The notes under the pieces are model-generated. The model did not search any database and was not told the DNA's origin. It saw nothing but the letters and a program-made list of their open reading frames with translations. From Asterias amurensis (Eukaryota; Echinodermata; Asteroidea; Forcipulatida; Asteriidae): 64,000 nucleotides of DNA. Both the position numbers and the translations under genes were made by a program. Shown one piece after another: positions 22,908-35,166 of this stretch (the stretch's first letter is position 1; each line of letters opens with the position of its first letter). The stretch lies in the NCBI RefSeq assembly GCF_032118995.1, contig NC_092657.1:15482181-15546180 (forward strand), written 5' to 3'.

Positions 22908-24008
22908 ACCTTGTCAAAACTCATCCTGGACAGCCAACGGACGGGCACCCGTCCAGGACCAGGTTTCTGTCCCATGATCAATTCCCTTGTAGTGATTACT
23001 TTATCGGACGGGCTATAGGACGAGCTCGCAGTGTCTGGCCTTCACCAGAGATAATTTGTTTACAAACCGCAGAGTGTTATGATTGATATCTACTGGAAAA
23101 CAAGCAGGGGGTCTGCGAGGGCTAGTTTGGGGTTTCACACTGGGCTTCAATGACCTTGAGTATTTACTACAGACGAATCGGTCATATCTTAAGCTCTCTA
23201 TGCATTTCAATTTGTAACTTTTTAACAGGGTGGGTTTCAACGTTTGATTTCAGTCTGTGGACACAATTGCAATTGTCTTTATTGTCTATGTTGTTCTTCT
23301 GTGTCAATAAAAGCTTATTTAATTATTAAGTGGGACAACCCCTTTTACAATCTAATTATTTGAGAAATCCATGTTATGAAACAGCACCTTTACAATGATG
23401 TACCCCCTTTTGATGTATCGTGAATGAATAGAAATTATTCTGAAAGTAATTTAGACAATAAATAACCTTGGAAACATCACCCCACAATCCACCAAGTTTT
23501 GAGTGTTATGGTCAATTTTTGAAGGGTACAAATCTTTGAAGGGAATTTCCTGTGCATGAACGGGTGGCCATGATTAGCATCCGTGTTTTTTTTTTGAAGT
23601 TGGTGGATAATTTCACCATTATTGCAAAAAGTTTTCTTTTGATATTTATATTTTTCATTAGTTTATTTTTTATAAACCTATACAATTTAGGAATGGAGAA
23701 TAAAACACTGTTAATGGTTTACATGAGCTATGCTAGTATAATCTTTCCTACAGTGACCTCCAAACAGTCAGTCCAGACTTGTCCCAAACCACAAAACCCA
23801 GGTTTGTTTATCTAGTGTTTAATGAGCCAGTGAAACCGCAGAGCGCTCAGTGGGGTGCCTTGGGCACTGTGTATCGGACGGGAGTAGACATTTCATCGTG
23901 TGGAACCTTGTTCCATATGAACTCCCATCCTTTGGCCCGTCCGACAAAAATGTGACATCGGACGAGCCTCGTCCTGTGGTCTGTCCAGGATGAGTTTTGA
24001 CAAGACCC
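22908..24008. mobile_element. Non-autonomous TIR element, about 1.1 kb
   Basis: CTTGTCAAAACTCATCCTGG near 22913 is matched by its reverse complement near 23977-24003. A second inner pair (GGACGGGC...GGACGAGC) lies inside each end. The interior has no transposase. Confidence 0.75.
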
Positions 24009-24344
24009 CTTATTATAACTCGTTTTTATATAGCGCTTTTCATACAATTAAAAACTGTATTTAATCGGCTGCAGGCCGTCGGTTTTTATCGTTGGAAATA
24101 CGTTGTCCTATCTAAATTATGTTGACGACTCGGATGTCTTGGATAGTGTTTCTGCCTCCAGTGTAACGACAGTACAGAAAAAACAGTCAGTGATTGTACA
24201 CCAGCCATTAGACCGAAAGCCACTCTGTAGTCTCCAGTTAAGTCATAAATCAATCCTAGGGGACAAGAACGCCAAAACCAAAATTTACCGAAACAATATA
24301 TTGAAATAGGATCCTATTTTATTAAATGCAATAACAACTGACGG
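24009..24344. other. No gene recognised
   Basis: Begins with TATATAGCGCTTTTCATAC, a phrase often seen at LINE or SINE 3' ends. No further support. Confidence 0.35.
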
Positions 24345-24723
24345 TTAAAGGTAAGGTACACGTTTGGTAAAATTGTCAAGCACCAGTCTTTTTATTTGGT
24401 GTATCCCAACGTAAGCATAAAGTAACAAGCCTGTTAAAATTTTAGCTAAATTGGTCATCGAAGTTGGGAGAAAATTATGAGAGAGAAAACCACACTTGTT
24501 TGACCAATTTGTGTGCTTTCAGATAGGAATAACATACTTCTGGCTAGACGTATTTTATTATTTTAGTAAGAAATTACCTCTTTTTCAAAATCTATACTAC
24601 TTCAGAAGGAGCCGTTTCTCACAATGTTGTATACTATTAACAGCTCTCCAATGCTCGTTACCAAGTTAGTTTTTAAGTTAATATTTGTTTTGAGTAATTA
24701 CCAAACGTGTACCTTTCCTCTAA
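24345..24723 (+). mobile_element. MITE family 1, diverged variant
   Basis: Ends read GGTACACGTTTGGTAA and TTACCAAACGTGTACC, so the terminal bases differ from the other copies but stay mutually complementary. The interior keeps GGAGCCGTTTCTCAC. Confidence 0.75.
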
Positions 24724-24976
24724 CACTAATTTTACTGGTGCCACAAGTTAATAATTGATTGGTGTCATTTAACATCAGGATGTCAACTGGATAGCTACCA
24801 CTGAAGATACGTTGCGATGAAGCGGCCATTTTTAATTTGTATAATTTGGTGAAAACCATCACCCGACAAGTCTATATTTTCTATGGAGTAAAAATAACTT
24901 TCATTGTGTATGACACGCAACAGCTGACTTCCCTTTGTTGACATGAACGGTAAGGGTTGACTTTTTAAAGTTGTGT
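24724..24976. other. Unique spacer, no gene recognised
   Basis: A 63-codon open frame on the minus strand has no recognisable domain. This is where the missing last exon of the SLC16 gene might be expected, but no sequence resembling TM12 was found. Confidence 0.35.
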
Positions 24977-25347
24977 TTAAAGCCATTAGACACTTTCAGT
25001 AAACAGTATTGTCCAAAGGCCCACACTTCGTGTATCATAACTTATAAATAAAATAACAAACCTGTGAAAATTTAGGCTCGATCGGTCATCGGAGTCGGAA
25101 GAAAACAACGGGAAAACCCACCCTTGTTTCCGCACGTTTCGCCGTGTCAAGACATGTGTTTAAAATGAATCCGTAATTATCGATATCGAGAATTGATAAT
25201 TGTTTTAATGTTTTCTCGAAAAGTAAAGCATTTCATGGAATAATATTTCAATAGAAGTATTTCACCATTACCTTATGTAAACCCTGTAGGTTATTTGTAA
25301 ATCTGTGATTTTTTGTTGTTCTGTTCCGAAAGTGTCCAATGGCTTAA
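24977..25347 (+). mobile_element. MITE family 2
   Basis: TTAAAGCCATTAGACACTTT at the left, AAGTGTCCAATGGCTTAA at the right. Interior phrases include CACCCTTGTTTCCGCACG and ATATCGAGAATTGATA. A different family from family 1 with the same TTAA-AAG terminal logic. The right TTAA is shared with the next MITE. Confidence 0.8.
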
Positions 25348-25714
25348 AAGACAGTGGACACTATTGGTAACTACTCAAAATATTTATTATCTTACAACTA
25401 TTCTTGGTAACGAGTAATGGGGAGAGGTTGTGAGAAACGGCTCCCTCTGAAGTGCCATAGTTTTCGAGAAAGCAGTAATTTTCCACGAATTTGATTTCGA
25501 GACCTCAGATTTAGAACTTGAGGTCTCGAAATCAACCATCTAAACGCACACAACTTCGTGTGACAAGGGTGTTTTCTTTTTACATTATTATCTCGATCTT
25601 TGATGACCGATTGAGCTCAAATTTTTACAGGTTAATTATTTTATACAAATGTTGAGATACACCAACCGTTTAGACCAGTCTTTGACAATTACCATTAGTG
25701 TCCACTGCCTTTAA
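25344..25714 (-). mobile_element. MITE family 1, abutting family 2
   Basis: Begins in the TTAA at 25344-25347 that closes the family-2 element and ends AGTGTCCACTGCCTTTAA. A run of about 25 A follows at 25722-25746, just before the SLC16 exon. Confidence 0.85.
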
Positions 25715-25762
25715 AGTAATGAAAAAAAAAAAAAAAAAAAAAAAAAGGGCTTTATAACTCAC

Positions 25763-26605
25763 CTGGAAAATACAACAGAAGGAGCATTGACGAACCAGAC
25801 GCCACTCCCAACCATCCTAGTACATGGCCCATCTGTTCCTTCCCGAAGCTGTCCTTGATAACCACATTTAAGAGTATAAAATGAGAAGAGAGTACGATTC
25901 CATAAAATAAAGAATTCGTAATTATCGGCCAATAAGACGTCAACCATGGATCGACAGCAAAATAAACTGTTATTAAAAGTAAAACAACAGCAAACCATAT
26001 GGTTGCGCTGACAACCTTTACAGCTTGAACTAATGGACCAATCACAATACTAGAAATTGCTCTCCCTATTCCAAAGGCGACAATGAAATGTGACGCGTCT
26101 TCCAGTGTGAATCCTTTCGACACAGTAGTGTACTGCACATAGTATATTAACCAGGCACAATTTGTCATTTCCGTCACCGTGTAAACAAATAAAACAAGCC
26201 AGAACGATATGGATGAGAACAAACCGAGCTTAAATGTATCTCTAGTAAATGAGTAGACTGTGGTAAAACAAGAACAGCCAGAGCGGTTGCTGGGTTTCAC
26301 GTTGTCCTCCCCGGTCTCTTGCTCCTCGTCTGTGAGAGCTGCCTCATAACCATCTTGACTCCTACTAGCTGCAGGTGGTTTCACCAGAGCTCCAATGACA
26401 GCGAGATGTAAGAATACTCCTCCAAGTAGTAGCATTGTTCCCCTCCAGCCGTAGGTATCTAGGAAGAGCTTTATCAAGGGAACAATGGTCACAAGAGCGA
26501 AGGAGGCGCCTAGGGTTCCCAAACCGTAGGCTGTTCCAACCGATTTAGTAAAGTAACTTCCAACCAGATGCTTCGTTATCACGTATGGGATGCCAATTGC
26601 TGATC
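25763..26605 (-). CDS. SLC16 monocarboxylate-transporter-like protein, exon 3
   Basis: Exon of 843 bp that begins after TTGTTTTACTATCCAG and ends before GTGAGT, phase 1 at both sides. It encodes the region from transmembrane helix 4 through helix 11: SAIGIPYVITKHLVGSYF, then LDTYGWRGTMLLLGGVFLH and GALVKPP (end of the N-terminal six-helix half), a short cytosolic loop with SRSQDGYEAALTDEEQETGE, and the second half up to GWLGVASGSSMLLLLYFPG. The order and the GWRG/KPP landmarks fit the MFS family SLC16. The second family signature starting YFxK is present as YFTK but diverges after it. The open frame runs on upstream to 26687, but that part is judged intronic because only the acceptor at 26606 gives the right phase and helix-4 spacing. 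The last exon was not found. Confidence 0.85.
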
Positions 26606-28109
26606 CTGGATAGTAAAACAAATATTTCAAACCATAGGCAATGCATGTGACGAAAAGAGAAAATGTAGTCAAGTCACTTATACACAAACTTAAAACAGGA
26701 ATATAATTAGGTTAAACAGCGGCTACAAGATAATCTCAATGTTTTAAGTATTACCCTTTTTTTTGGCCAAACAGACATCGTACATGCCGATTTATAAGCA
26801 TTTTACGCTTAAAATTTGCATTTAGTAATAACTAATTCAAGTCCAAAACGCACCTCTACGTGCGGCTTTTTTAGTAGTCTGGATCCCAGACCCAAAAATC
26901 TCCGACTTGGCTCTGTCGAATTTAGGGTCCGGTATCACCCAAAATCACGTGACCAAAAAGGAGGAATTCCTCCTTTTTTAAGTCATCCGAAATGTTCCGA
27001 ACGTGATGTCGTCAACATTCGGACAGTATCGTTGATGTTCGGCATGGAATCGTAATGTCAGTCCTGTCGGCCGCAGGAGTTTTTATGCGTTTGCAAAGCG
27101 ATGCGACAGGTTCAAAATATATAAACTTTGGAAATCGCTCTGGGATCTGGTAAGTTTTTGTAACTTTTCTTCAAAAATATTTGTTAAAAGGTGTTTTGAC
27201 TTGAGTGTTCATTAGACATTGATTGAGGATTATGTTTCATGATTTTTGAAAGTGGTAAAAATCGGGCAAATCTGGTGACTAGCTGTCGAAATTATACGTG
27301 TTGAACCTGATTGTCATTAACTGCCGATCAAAATAATCTCGTAACCCTCTGGCCTGGCGGCCGTCGGGACCAGGAGGAGGGTTACGTTATCGCATCTAGT
27401 GCAGACATGGTTTCCCTGGAGATGACCCCGACCCTAACAAGTTGCGTCATGCTCTATTTTTAACCGTGGGTGATACCTGTCCTAAGATTTTTATTAAGCA
27501 AGAGACGTCAAGGAATTTGTGGTCAGGGGACCAGACTACTTTTTCAGCCGAGAGTCAAAAACTGCTTATATATGATACTGATATGCAATGACCCCTTGAC
27601 GTCATTGGCGCTTTTTCCCAACAGTGTCTGTACACAGTTCTCCAGCTTTGGCGAATTGAGGGCGCTATTTGCGATTTGACTGAGCGCCTGACAGCAGCCA
27701 CTCAAATCAGCTCTGTGTTTGTTTGCTAATTTCTTAGTATATTGCTCAATTTGTGTTGTTATTTTTATACAACTGGATTTGTTACTACACCTGGAATCTA
27801 CAGGACTTTATTTGTGAATCCTGGAGTCATCTGAATTGTGAAAATAGTGTTTTTCTGTTGGAATTTTTCACTGTTTCAGTTGAGAATTCTGGTGTATAAA
27901 GCTTACACACAATTAGGTGGCTGTATCCTGTGCAGTCATCCACATAGTCCATGGACATTGTTCGCCCATCTGGGACAAGGGAGGTAAGTATCATTTTCAT
28001 TCTCCCTCTGCTTGCTAGACCATTGTACTGTACTGACTCATCTGTGGTAAGCTTTGTTCCATCAGCATCAATTGTGTGTGGTGCTTGCATTCTGCCATAG
28101 ACACATCTA
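26606..28109. other. SLC16 intron, part 1
   Basis: Contains a perfect 24-bp palindrome at 26955-26978 (GGAGGAATTCCTCC inside) and a hairpin at 27341-27388 with arms CGTAACCCTC/GAGGGTTACG. The segment from about 27600 may be the 5' end of the LINE that follows; no ORF1 could be read. Confidence 0.5.
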
Positions 28110-31100
28110 GGACTCATCCAGCGTCGTAAATACCTGAAATGCCCTGTCTTACTATGACAACTCCCCAGCCACTTTTCATTTGGAAATTGTGATTTTTTGT
28201 GACATTGCTGTAAATCCTAGCCCTGAATGTGGTAACAACTCAAACTCAGCAGATGCTAGTCTAAACTCTGCAAATTCCTACTCACGAAACAAGCTTCTCA
28301 GTCTCCGTTATGCCCCATCCACACATGCTACAACTTTGCGGCCTTCCTGTATGTTATCATTACATAACCTTGGCCTTTTTGTAAATCCCAGCACTGTTTA
28401 CCGACCAACACATCGTGGTAATAAACCCCTCTTTACGTGAAGTTACACTCCCATCTGTTCCAGTACCAGTGACTCCAGCCAAATCTCAACTAAGCCTTTG
28501 TGTTAACACACACAGTCCATCTGTAACAAGTATGACGATTTTGCTGATTTTGTTCTGCAAAAAGATCTGGACCTTGTTGCCGTTTCAGAAACATGGCTGA
28601 GACCAGATGACAACTTATCATGTCGTCAGTGTACCCCTGCTGGCTACTACTTTCATCACATCCCAAGACCTCACAAGACTGGTGGAGGAATTGCAATACT
28701 GTAAAGATCTACTTTATCTGCCTCTGTGAAAAGTAATGACGTCCAGTACACAACTGTTGAATCTCTTCATGCTGAAGTTTCCGGAAACTCTTAATCTGTT
28801 CGCCTTGTCATTGTATACAGACCTGAAAGAGATTCAAACGGCCAACATGTGACTTTCTCAAGTTTTTTAAGGGAGTTTGAGAATTTGATTTTGGAATATC
28901 TGCTTCATCCATCGGAAATCATCATCACCGGCGACTTTAACATTCATGTTTATGACGTCCACAACACCAATGCCAACCAGTTTAAGCATCTACTTCAGGC
29001 TTTTGGTCTTACCCAGCATATCAATGAGCCGACTCATTATCTCGGTCATTGCCTGGACCTTGTCATAACTCGTGAAATCTCCCCACCAATTGTCTTAAAC
29101 TTTGTTATTCTACCTGGATTATCAGACCATTATGCAGCCATGTGTAACTTGAGTCTGTGCAAGCCCAAAGTCCCAACCGTATAAAGAGCCGACAATGGAA
29201 ACATGTGAATCCTCCCGAAGTGTTCCGCGACATAGAAACTCATTTAGCAAATCTAGAAGTTGACCACGACTGCTTGGATTCATATGTCAGCCAATATGAG
29301 TGTACAGTCAGTGACATCTTGGATAAATACGCACCTTGGAAAACGAGATCAGTAAAGGTCCGAACTGAAGTCTCCTGGTTCAATGATGATATTCGTACAG
29401 CGAGAAAGATCTGTCGTCAACTGGAGCGGAAGTGGCGGAAAAATGGCAAATTGGCAATACAGCGACAAGAATATCGCAACCAATGTAAAGTAGTTAGGAA
29501 TTTGATTAACCAGGCAAAGACCATCCATTATTCATCTCAAGTACAATAATCCTCAGGAGATCAAAAGAAGCTCTTCAAGATAATTGGTAAGTTGTTGCTC
29601 AAACGAAATGAGTTCCAGAAACTCTGTGTCACCAAGATTTCAGACATCCGCTCATCATTTTCATCAAAGTGTAGACTATGTGTTTGAGCCTGCGACGACT
29701 GTTGCTGAAGGGTTTTATGAAATCTCCTTCAAAATCCTGTGAGCTGGATCCAGTGTCAACATCCATGATAAAGCAAAACATTGATATGTTTGTACCCTAC
29801 ATCACTAAGCTTGTAAACGAATCTCTTAGTTCCGGTTGTTTCCCCGATAGCCTCAAAGTTTCCTACATCAGGCCGCTCATCAAGAAACCAAACCTGGACA
29901 ACGAGGTCTTCGAAAACTACAGACCGGTTGCAAACTTAAAATATCTTGGAAAAGTCATCGAACGAGTAGTTTCATCACGTATTTCTGATCACATTCATAC
30001 TTTCAGCCTGTCCGACGTGTTCCAGTCAGCATACAAGCCTTGCCATGGGACCAAGGCTGCACTAGTCCGTGTGAGCAACGATATTCTCTCTGCAATGGAC
30101 AATGGTAGCCTTACAACACTAGTCCTGCTAGACTTGAGTGCTGCTTTTGACACTGTTGATCACAACATCCTTCTCTCTGGGCTCCATAATCACCTTGGCA
30201 TAGAGGGCAAAGAGGACACAGCCCTAGCATGGTGCAAATCGTATCTCTACAATATAACTCAGCATGTATGTATTGGCTCCGCGATATCCGACCCTGTTGT
30301 TTTGAACTACTCTGTGCAACAGGGGTCGGTACTCGGCCCGCAGTGGTTTACGCTGTACACTTTACCGATTCATGACATCATCCTCAAATTTAATCTGAAT
30401 TACCATGTGTACGCAGACGACAGTCGGCTATACATCACGTTTAAATCTTCTCAAGAAAACGCCAATGCATCTATTGCAAGACTTGATAATTGATCCAAGA
30501 GATTCGACGTTGGACACAACAAAACTTCCTGAAGTTAGATGATGATAAGACAGAGTTCCTTCTATTTGGGTCACGTCAACAGTTAACTAAGGTTACTGTG
30601 CTATACATCTCCATCGGTGATGCTCAGATAGCTCCCTCGCTGAAAGCTCGGAACTTAGGGGTTGTTTTTGACTCATCGATGACATTTCAGCCACACATCA
30701 ACAACATTGTTCGTTTATCATCATATCACATCAGGAATATAGGTAAGATTCGCAAGTACTTGGACAAAAGTGCCACTGAAAAGGTCATTCACGCATGTGT
30801 TACTTCTCGTCTTGACAACGGCAATGCTCTTCTCATACAGTCTTCCTAACAACCAGATTTCTCGACTTCAACGGCTCCAAAATACTGCTGCCCGCATTGT
30901 GACACTGTCTAGAAAATCCTGTTATATCACCCCAATTCTGAAACAACTACACTGGCTCCCTATCTCTCAACGAATCATCTTCAAGCTGGCTCATTGTCCA
31001 CAAAGCTCTTGATGAAAAGGCTTCCCACAATATTTCTGCTTCAAGTTTACACTCCATCAAGGAATCTACGATCAAGTTCTATGCTTCTCTTCATTGAACC

Positions 31101-31212
31101 CAACTCTCGACACTCATGGGGTGACATGTCTTTTTCTTCAGCCGCGTCATGCATCTGGAACTCTCTACCACTTGATCTTAGAGGCAAAACAGCTCCTTCA
31201 GCTGCTAGTAGT
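28110..31212 (+). mobile_element. CR1/L2-like LINE, ORF2 nearly full length, broken
   Basis: ORF2 starts near a degenerate 2A-like motif (DIAVNPSP; the active form is DxExNPGP). Endonuclease landmarks follow in order: VSETWLRPDD (catalytic Glu), TGDFNIHV, SDHYAAM. A linker (WFNDDIRTARKICRQLERKW) leads to the reverse transcriptase: SYIRPLIKKPN, ENYRPVANL, LDLSAAFDTVDHNIL, QQGSVLGP and the active site YADDSRLY. The C-terminal part reads RLQRLQNTAARIV and LHWLPISQRI. Several stops and shifts interrupt it. It lies in the SLC16 intron, antisense to the gene. Its last 450 bp were copied to 35493 by the tandem duplication. Confidence 0.88.
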
Positions 31213-31340
31213 GGAGTGAGGCATTGAGCGAGGTGCTTGCTGGTCTAGCTGGCGATCACGTTTGATCCCTAGCTTCACCAGCATGCACCTCATTCAGCAG
31301 ATTGCGCTTGCGCAATGGGTAGTTACGAAAAAAGTACATT

Positions 31341-31582
31341 GGGTGCGTTCGTTTAGCTTCCCTGGGTCGACCCCGGTCTGTCCCGATACGTTCGAAGAGC
31401 TTTGGCGGAGCTCACCCTGGTCAGCCCCCAGTGCCCTGCTAGTGGAGTGGGTCACTTGGGGTGACCTGAGGTGCGTGCCGTCACCACGAGAGGGCGAGTG
31501 TGATTGTTCGATTAGCTCATGGCAGGGGCCCACCCGAGTGAGCACTGCGGGGTCGACCCAGGGAAGCTTATCAAACGCACCC
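31341..31582. mobile_element. TIR element with GGGTGCGTTCG ends (hAT-like MITE)
   Basis: GGGTGCGTTCGTTTAGCTTC at the left is answered by GAAGCTTATCAAACGCACCC. Inner arms CCCTGGGTCGACCCCG pair perfectly. GC-rich, 242 bp, non-coding. The terminal sequence resembles hAT MITEs; no target duplication was found. Confidence 0.7.
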
Positions 31583-31937
31583 GTTGAAGATGGCGGCGCG
31601 TGCAGGACAATTGAGACATGTGAGATAACTTCCAGTGCCCTATTTTAGCCTGATGTAAGCACAAAATAGCGTTGCTAAGCAGAAGCTTGTTGCCAGCCCA
31701 AACTACCTTTAGTTTGCGTTTTTGTGGCAGCAGGCAGCCGATCAAAATTTTGCTAATCAAATAAATTTGTCAAACAGTACTTTTTGCTAAACAGCTTTAT
31801 GGAAATTGGCCCTGGTGACGAACGGGGTAAAGCAAGGCTGCGCAGTGCAACTGAGTTGTCTATGACGGTTTAAAGAGACACATGCAACGTAACTGTTCTA
31901 TCATATTTAGTCCAGTTCATCAATACATAATTGGAAG
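31583..31937. other. No gene recognised (SLC16 intron)
   Basis: Spacer containing recurring GCTAAGCAGAAG and GCTAAACAG phrases. Nothing assignable. Confidence 0.35.
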
Positions 31938-32340
31938 TGTCGTGGCACGAGCGGTTATGAGCACCGAATTCAAACTATGATGTTTCTGATTAGCAGAGTG
32001 TGGGTTCGAATCTCCAGCCGTGACACTTGTGTCCTTAAGCAAGACACTTAACCATTGCTTCGTCCTTCGGATGGGACGTAAAGCCGTTGGTCCCATGTGT
32101 TGTGTAACGCATGCAAACTAACACAGTGCACTTTTCGAAAAGAGAAGGGGTTCGCCCGGTGATCCTGGCTGTGGCTGCTGTATGCGCCGTAGCACCCTGT
32201 AAACCATTAGAAGGTGCTAAGTAATTGTGTCTCAAAATTCATCACTGCAATTACCTATCTTCCTGAAATGTTGTATATTATACTCAGCGCCTTGAGTACC
32301 TTGTTTGGTAGAGACGTGCGCTATATAAAACTTCGATATT
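31938..32340 (+). mobile_element. tRNA-derived SINE
   Basis: tRNA-like head (GTGGCACGAGCGGTTATGAG, GGGTTCGAATCTCC), then a body with CTTCGGATGGGACGTAAAGC and GTTGGTCCCATGTG, and a tail GCGCTATATAAAAC. Such bodies occur widely in marine invertebrate SINEs. It belongs to the same head family as 18066 and 60245 with a different body. Confidence 0.85.
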
Positions 32341-32579
32341 AGTATTATAGTATTGCCTAGAATGACTATACAATGCATTTAAATAAATTGACAGAAGAAC
32401 TATTGGACCTTAAAGTCCTCCATACCATTTTTCAACACCAATCCTGGACGACCAACAAACTATTTTCGACATTTAAAAAAAAAACAAAATGGGTCGTAAA
32501 CTACTTTGAGTGCTACCAGTTTTTACTGGTGTTCGATTATCACACAATGCTGTATGTAAATTAATGACATCAATATAAA

Positions 32580-32706
32580 CCAGAAGGGAAACTGACTGGG
32601 TAAATTTTAAAATGACTTTTGGGGGTTAACAAAGAATTGACTAGAGTGGGATTCGAACCAAATACCTCCGGATTAACGTGCCGGCGCTCTACCAACTGAG
32701 CTATGT
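32580..32706 (-). mobile_element. tRNA-Asn-like SINE head
   Basis: On the minus strand: CATAGCTCAGTTGGTAGAGC, loop with GTT, then GGTTCGAATCCCAC and a tail TCTAGTCAATTC. The acceptor arm is incomplete. It ends about 50 bp from the donor of exon 2. Confidence 0.6.
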
Positions 32707-32759
32707 AGCCATATGTTGGCGTTGTCCCTATAAAATTATCAAACTTACATATATTATAC

Positions 32760-32900
32760 CTGTTAATGTAAGGATGAAGGTGAGGGCGTATAAATTGGGT
32801 TGTAATGACGCAGTTATCATGGAGATACCAGCAACTAATCCACTCACTGTCAACACAGTCCTGGCGCCAAATCTCTCCTTTAGGGGCGTTGCTATGATGG
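32760..32900 (-). CDS. SLC16-like transporter, exon 2 (copy a)
   Basis: 141-bp exon between the acceptor TTTCTTTGTAAAG and the donor GTATAA, phase 1 at both ends. It encodes 47 residues beginning AIIATPLKERFGARTVLTV: the end of helix 2, the RFGxR loop typical of SLC16 and other MFS carriers, and helix 3 up to TLTG. It joins exon 1 (..AAQLS) and exon 3 (SAIGIPYV..) without a gap against the family pattern. The base sequence is identical to copy b at 37487-37627. Being symmetrical, it could be included, skipped or doubled without a frame change. Confidence 0.85.
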
Positions 32901-33193
32901 CTTTACAAAGAAAGGGGGAAAAATACAGCAAAACAGACAGATGAAATAAAACTTTTTTTTTCAGACGATACCTCGAGTCAATACATCAGAGCAGAACAAA
33001 CGAATACAATAAGCACAATGGTATGTCGGATAAGCAGATCTTACTAAATAAAATCAAAATCCGCAAAATTTCAAAACATGGACAACAAATTGCACAATAA
33101 AGTATGCAATATTGTTGTTCTGCACAATGCAATTATTTATGTTTTTAATAGTTCTAGTATATATTAAAAAGGGGTTTCAGTTTGCATTGGGTT

Positions 33194-33487
33194 TTAAAGA
33201 CACAGTACACTATTGGTACTTGTCAAAGACCAGTCTTCCCACTTGTTGTATCTCAACATTTGCATATAATAACAAACGTGTGAAAATTTGAGCTCAAAAT
33301 AATGGTCGTTGAAGTTGCGAGATAACTATGCGAGAAAAAACATCCTTGTCACACGAAGGTGTGTGCTTTCAGACGCTTGATTGAGGGAACCGGTCCTCAC
33401 AATGTTTTATATACCATCAACCTCTCCCATTATATACTCGTTACCAAGTTATTTTGAGTAATTACCAATAGTGTCCACTGCCTTTAA
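33194..33487 (+). mobile_element. MITE family 1 (unit 1)
   Basis: TTAA-bounded copy with a short internal deletion (jumps from GACGCTTGATT to GAGGGAACCG). Duplicated at 37920-38213. Confidence 0.8.
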
Positions 33488-33492
33488 AACAA

Positions 33493-33873
33493 TTAAAGCC
33501 ATTGCACACTTTCGGTAAACAGTATTGTCCAAAAGCCCACACTACGTGTGGACCATATATATATAAAAAACCGAACCTGTGCAAATTTAGGTTCGAATTT
33601 TTCATCGGAGTCGGGAGATAATCACGGGAAAACCCACCCTTGTTTCCGCACGTGTCGCCGTGTCATGACATGTGTTTATAATAAATCCGTAATTCTCGAT
33701 ATCGAGGATTGATATTGTTTTAATGTTTTCTCAAAAAGTAAAGCGTTTCATGGAATAATATTTTTAAGAGAAGTCTTTCACCGTTACCTTATGTAAACCC
33801 TGTAAGTTATTTGTAAATCTGTGAACGTTATGTTTTTTTTTTGTTCTGTTCCGAAAGTGTCCAATGGCCTTAA
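33493..33873 (+). mobile_element. MITE family 2 (unit 1)
   Basis: TTAAAGCCATTGCACACTTT to AAGTGTCCAATGGCCTTAA. Only 5 bp separate it from the preceding family-1 copy. Duplicated at 38219-38598. Confidence 0.85.
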
Positions 33874-34271
33874 AGGTAATTGAAGGTTGGGATTTCAAAA
33901 GACGATCATTATTTGGGTAAAGAAAAGAACCACTGATTATTTAACATAATTTGCCGATTAAAACAAAATCAATAGACATAATTTTTAATCTTTGAGAACA
34001 AGTTTAATAAATATTAAATGGAGTTTTGGAAATAATGTTTGTATAGACACTAAATTCAAAGACGAGTTTGTTTTCCTTCACATTGACACAAAGGAAAATG
34101 TTGGTCAATTGGAGCTCAATATTTATGACTTTATAAAATATATAACATCAACAACTTTAAATTGAATACAAAATAAATCAACACAAGATTTGCGGTTCGT
34201 GTTGGAACGGATACACGTGAACAAATGTCGACGGAAAAAGGGAGCATGTGGGGCCTAAAACTAAACTTACT
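33874..34271. other. No gene recognised (SLC16 intron)
   Basis: AT-rich intronic sequence, duplicated at 38599-38996. Confidence 0.4.
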
Positions 34272-34656
34272 TTAAGGCAGTGGACACTGTTGGTTACTAC
34301 CCAAAATAATTATTAGCATAAAAACTTACTTGGTAACAAGCAGTGGAGAGCTGTTGATAGTATAAAACATTGTGAGAAACGGCTCCCTCTGAAGTTACGT
34401 AGTTTTCGAGAAAGAAGTAGTTTTCCACGAATTTGATTTCAATACCTCAGAATTATGTTTTGTGGTACCGAAATCAAGCATCTGAAAACTTTTTGTGACA
34501 ATTTATTTTTTATTTTTTTTTTTCATTATTATCTCGCAACTTCGTTGACCAATTGAGTTCAAATTTTCACAAGTTTGTTATTATGTGCATATGTTGAGAT
34601 ACACCAAGTAAGAAGACTGGTCTTTGACAATTACGAAAAGTGTTCAATGTCTTTAA
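34272..34656 (-). mobile_element. MITE family 1 (unit 1)
   Basis: TTAAGGCAGTGGACACTGTT to AAAGTGTTCAATGTCTTTAA. Duplicated at 38997-39381. Confidence 0.8.
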
Positions 34657-34814
34657 GAAACAAATGTAATCGAAACCCCAAGAACATGATTCACGAAAAG
34701 AACACATGTGGTTTCGGCGGAATGTAGTTACCCTCTCCCCAAAAAGAGAACTAAACTAAGCCAATAAAGTATCTAAACACTCACAAATGGTCATATATAT
34801 CGGAATCTCAAATA

Positions 34815-35166
34815 GTATCATAATAATGTAGTTATAGCGCATTTTCCATATACATGTTCAAATGCGCTTGACAGAGAAATTGTTAACAGAACAGGTGAGT
34901 TTTGAGCAGTGTTTTGAACATATTGACAGATTGTTGATTACGAAGAGACATTGGTAGCTTATTCCACAATTTGGGAGCGGCAGTAGTGAAGGCTCTATCA
35001 CCAAATGTGGGTAGCATCTTGGGAGATGGGTGGTTCAGCGTGATGCCTTGAGAGGAGCGAAGGGAGTAGCGGGATGGTTGCATGATGTTATAAGTTCAGA
35101 TAGGTAGGGAGGAGCTAGACCGTGGATGCATTTGACGGTGAGAAGGAGAACTTTGTATTCAATCCG
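34815..35166 (-). mobile_element. CR1-like LINE 3' fragment (unit 1)
   Basis: The minus strand reads RIEYKVLLLTVKCIHGLAPP, YLSEL, SRYSLRSSQGITLNHPS, GDRAFTTAAPKLWNKLPMSL and TLLKTHLF, the standard CR1-type C-terminus, followed by an AGCGC-TATAA-type 3' end. Its upstream side is cut by a TIR element insertion. Confidence 0.8.

Noticed and set aside
26606-26687. Extension of SLC16 exon 3 to the start of its open frame
   Set aside because: The extra sequence does not fit the helix-4 pattern and gives the wrong splice phase; the acceptor at 26606 fits both.
31262-31648. 128-codon plus-strand ORF and its minus-strand partner
   Set aside because: It lies over a GC-rich TIR element, repeats exactly in unit 2 and has no domain.
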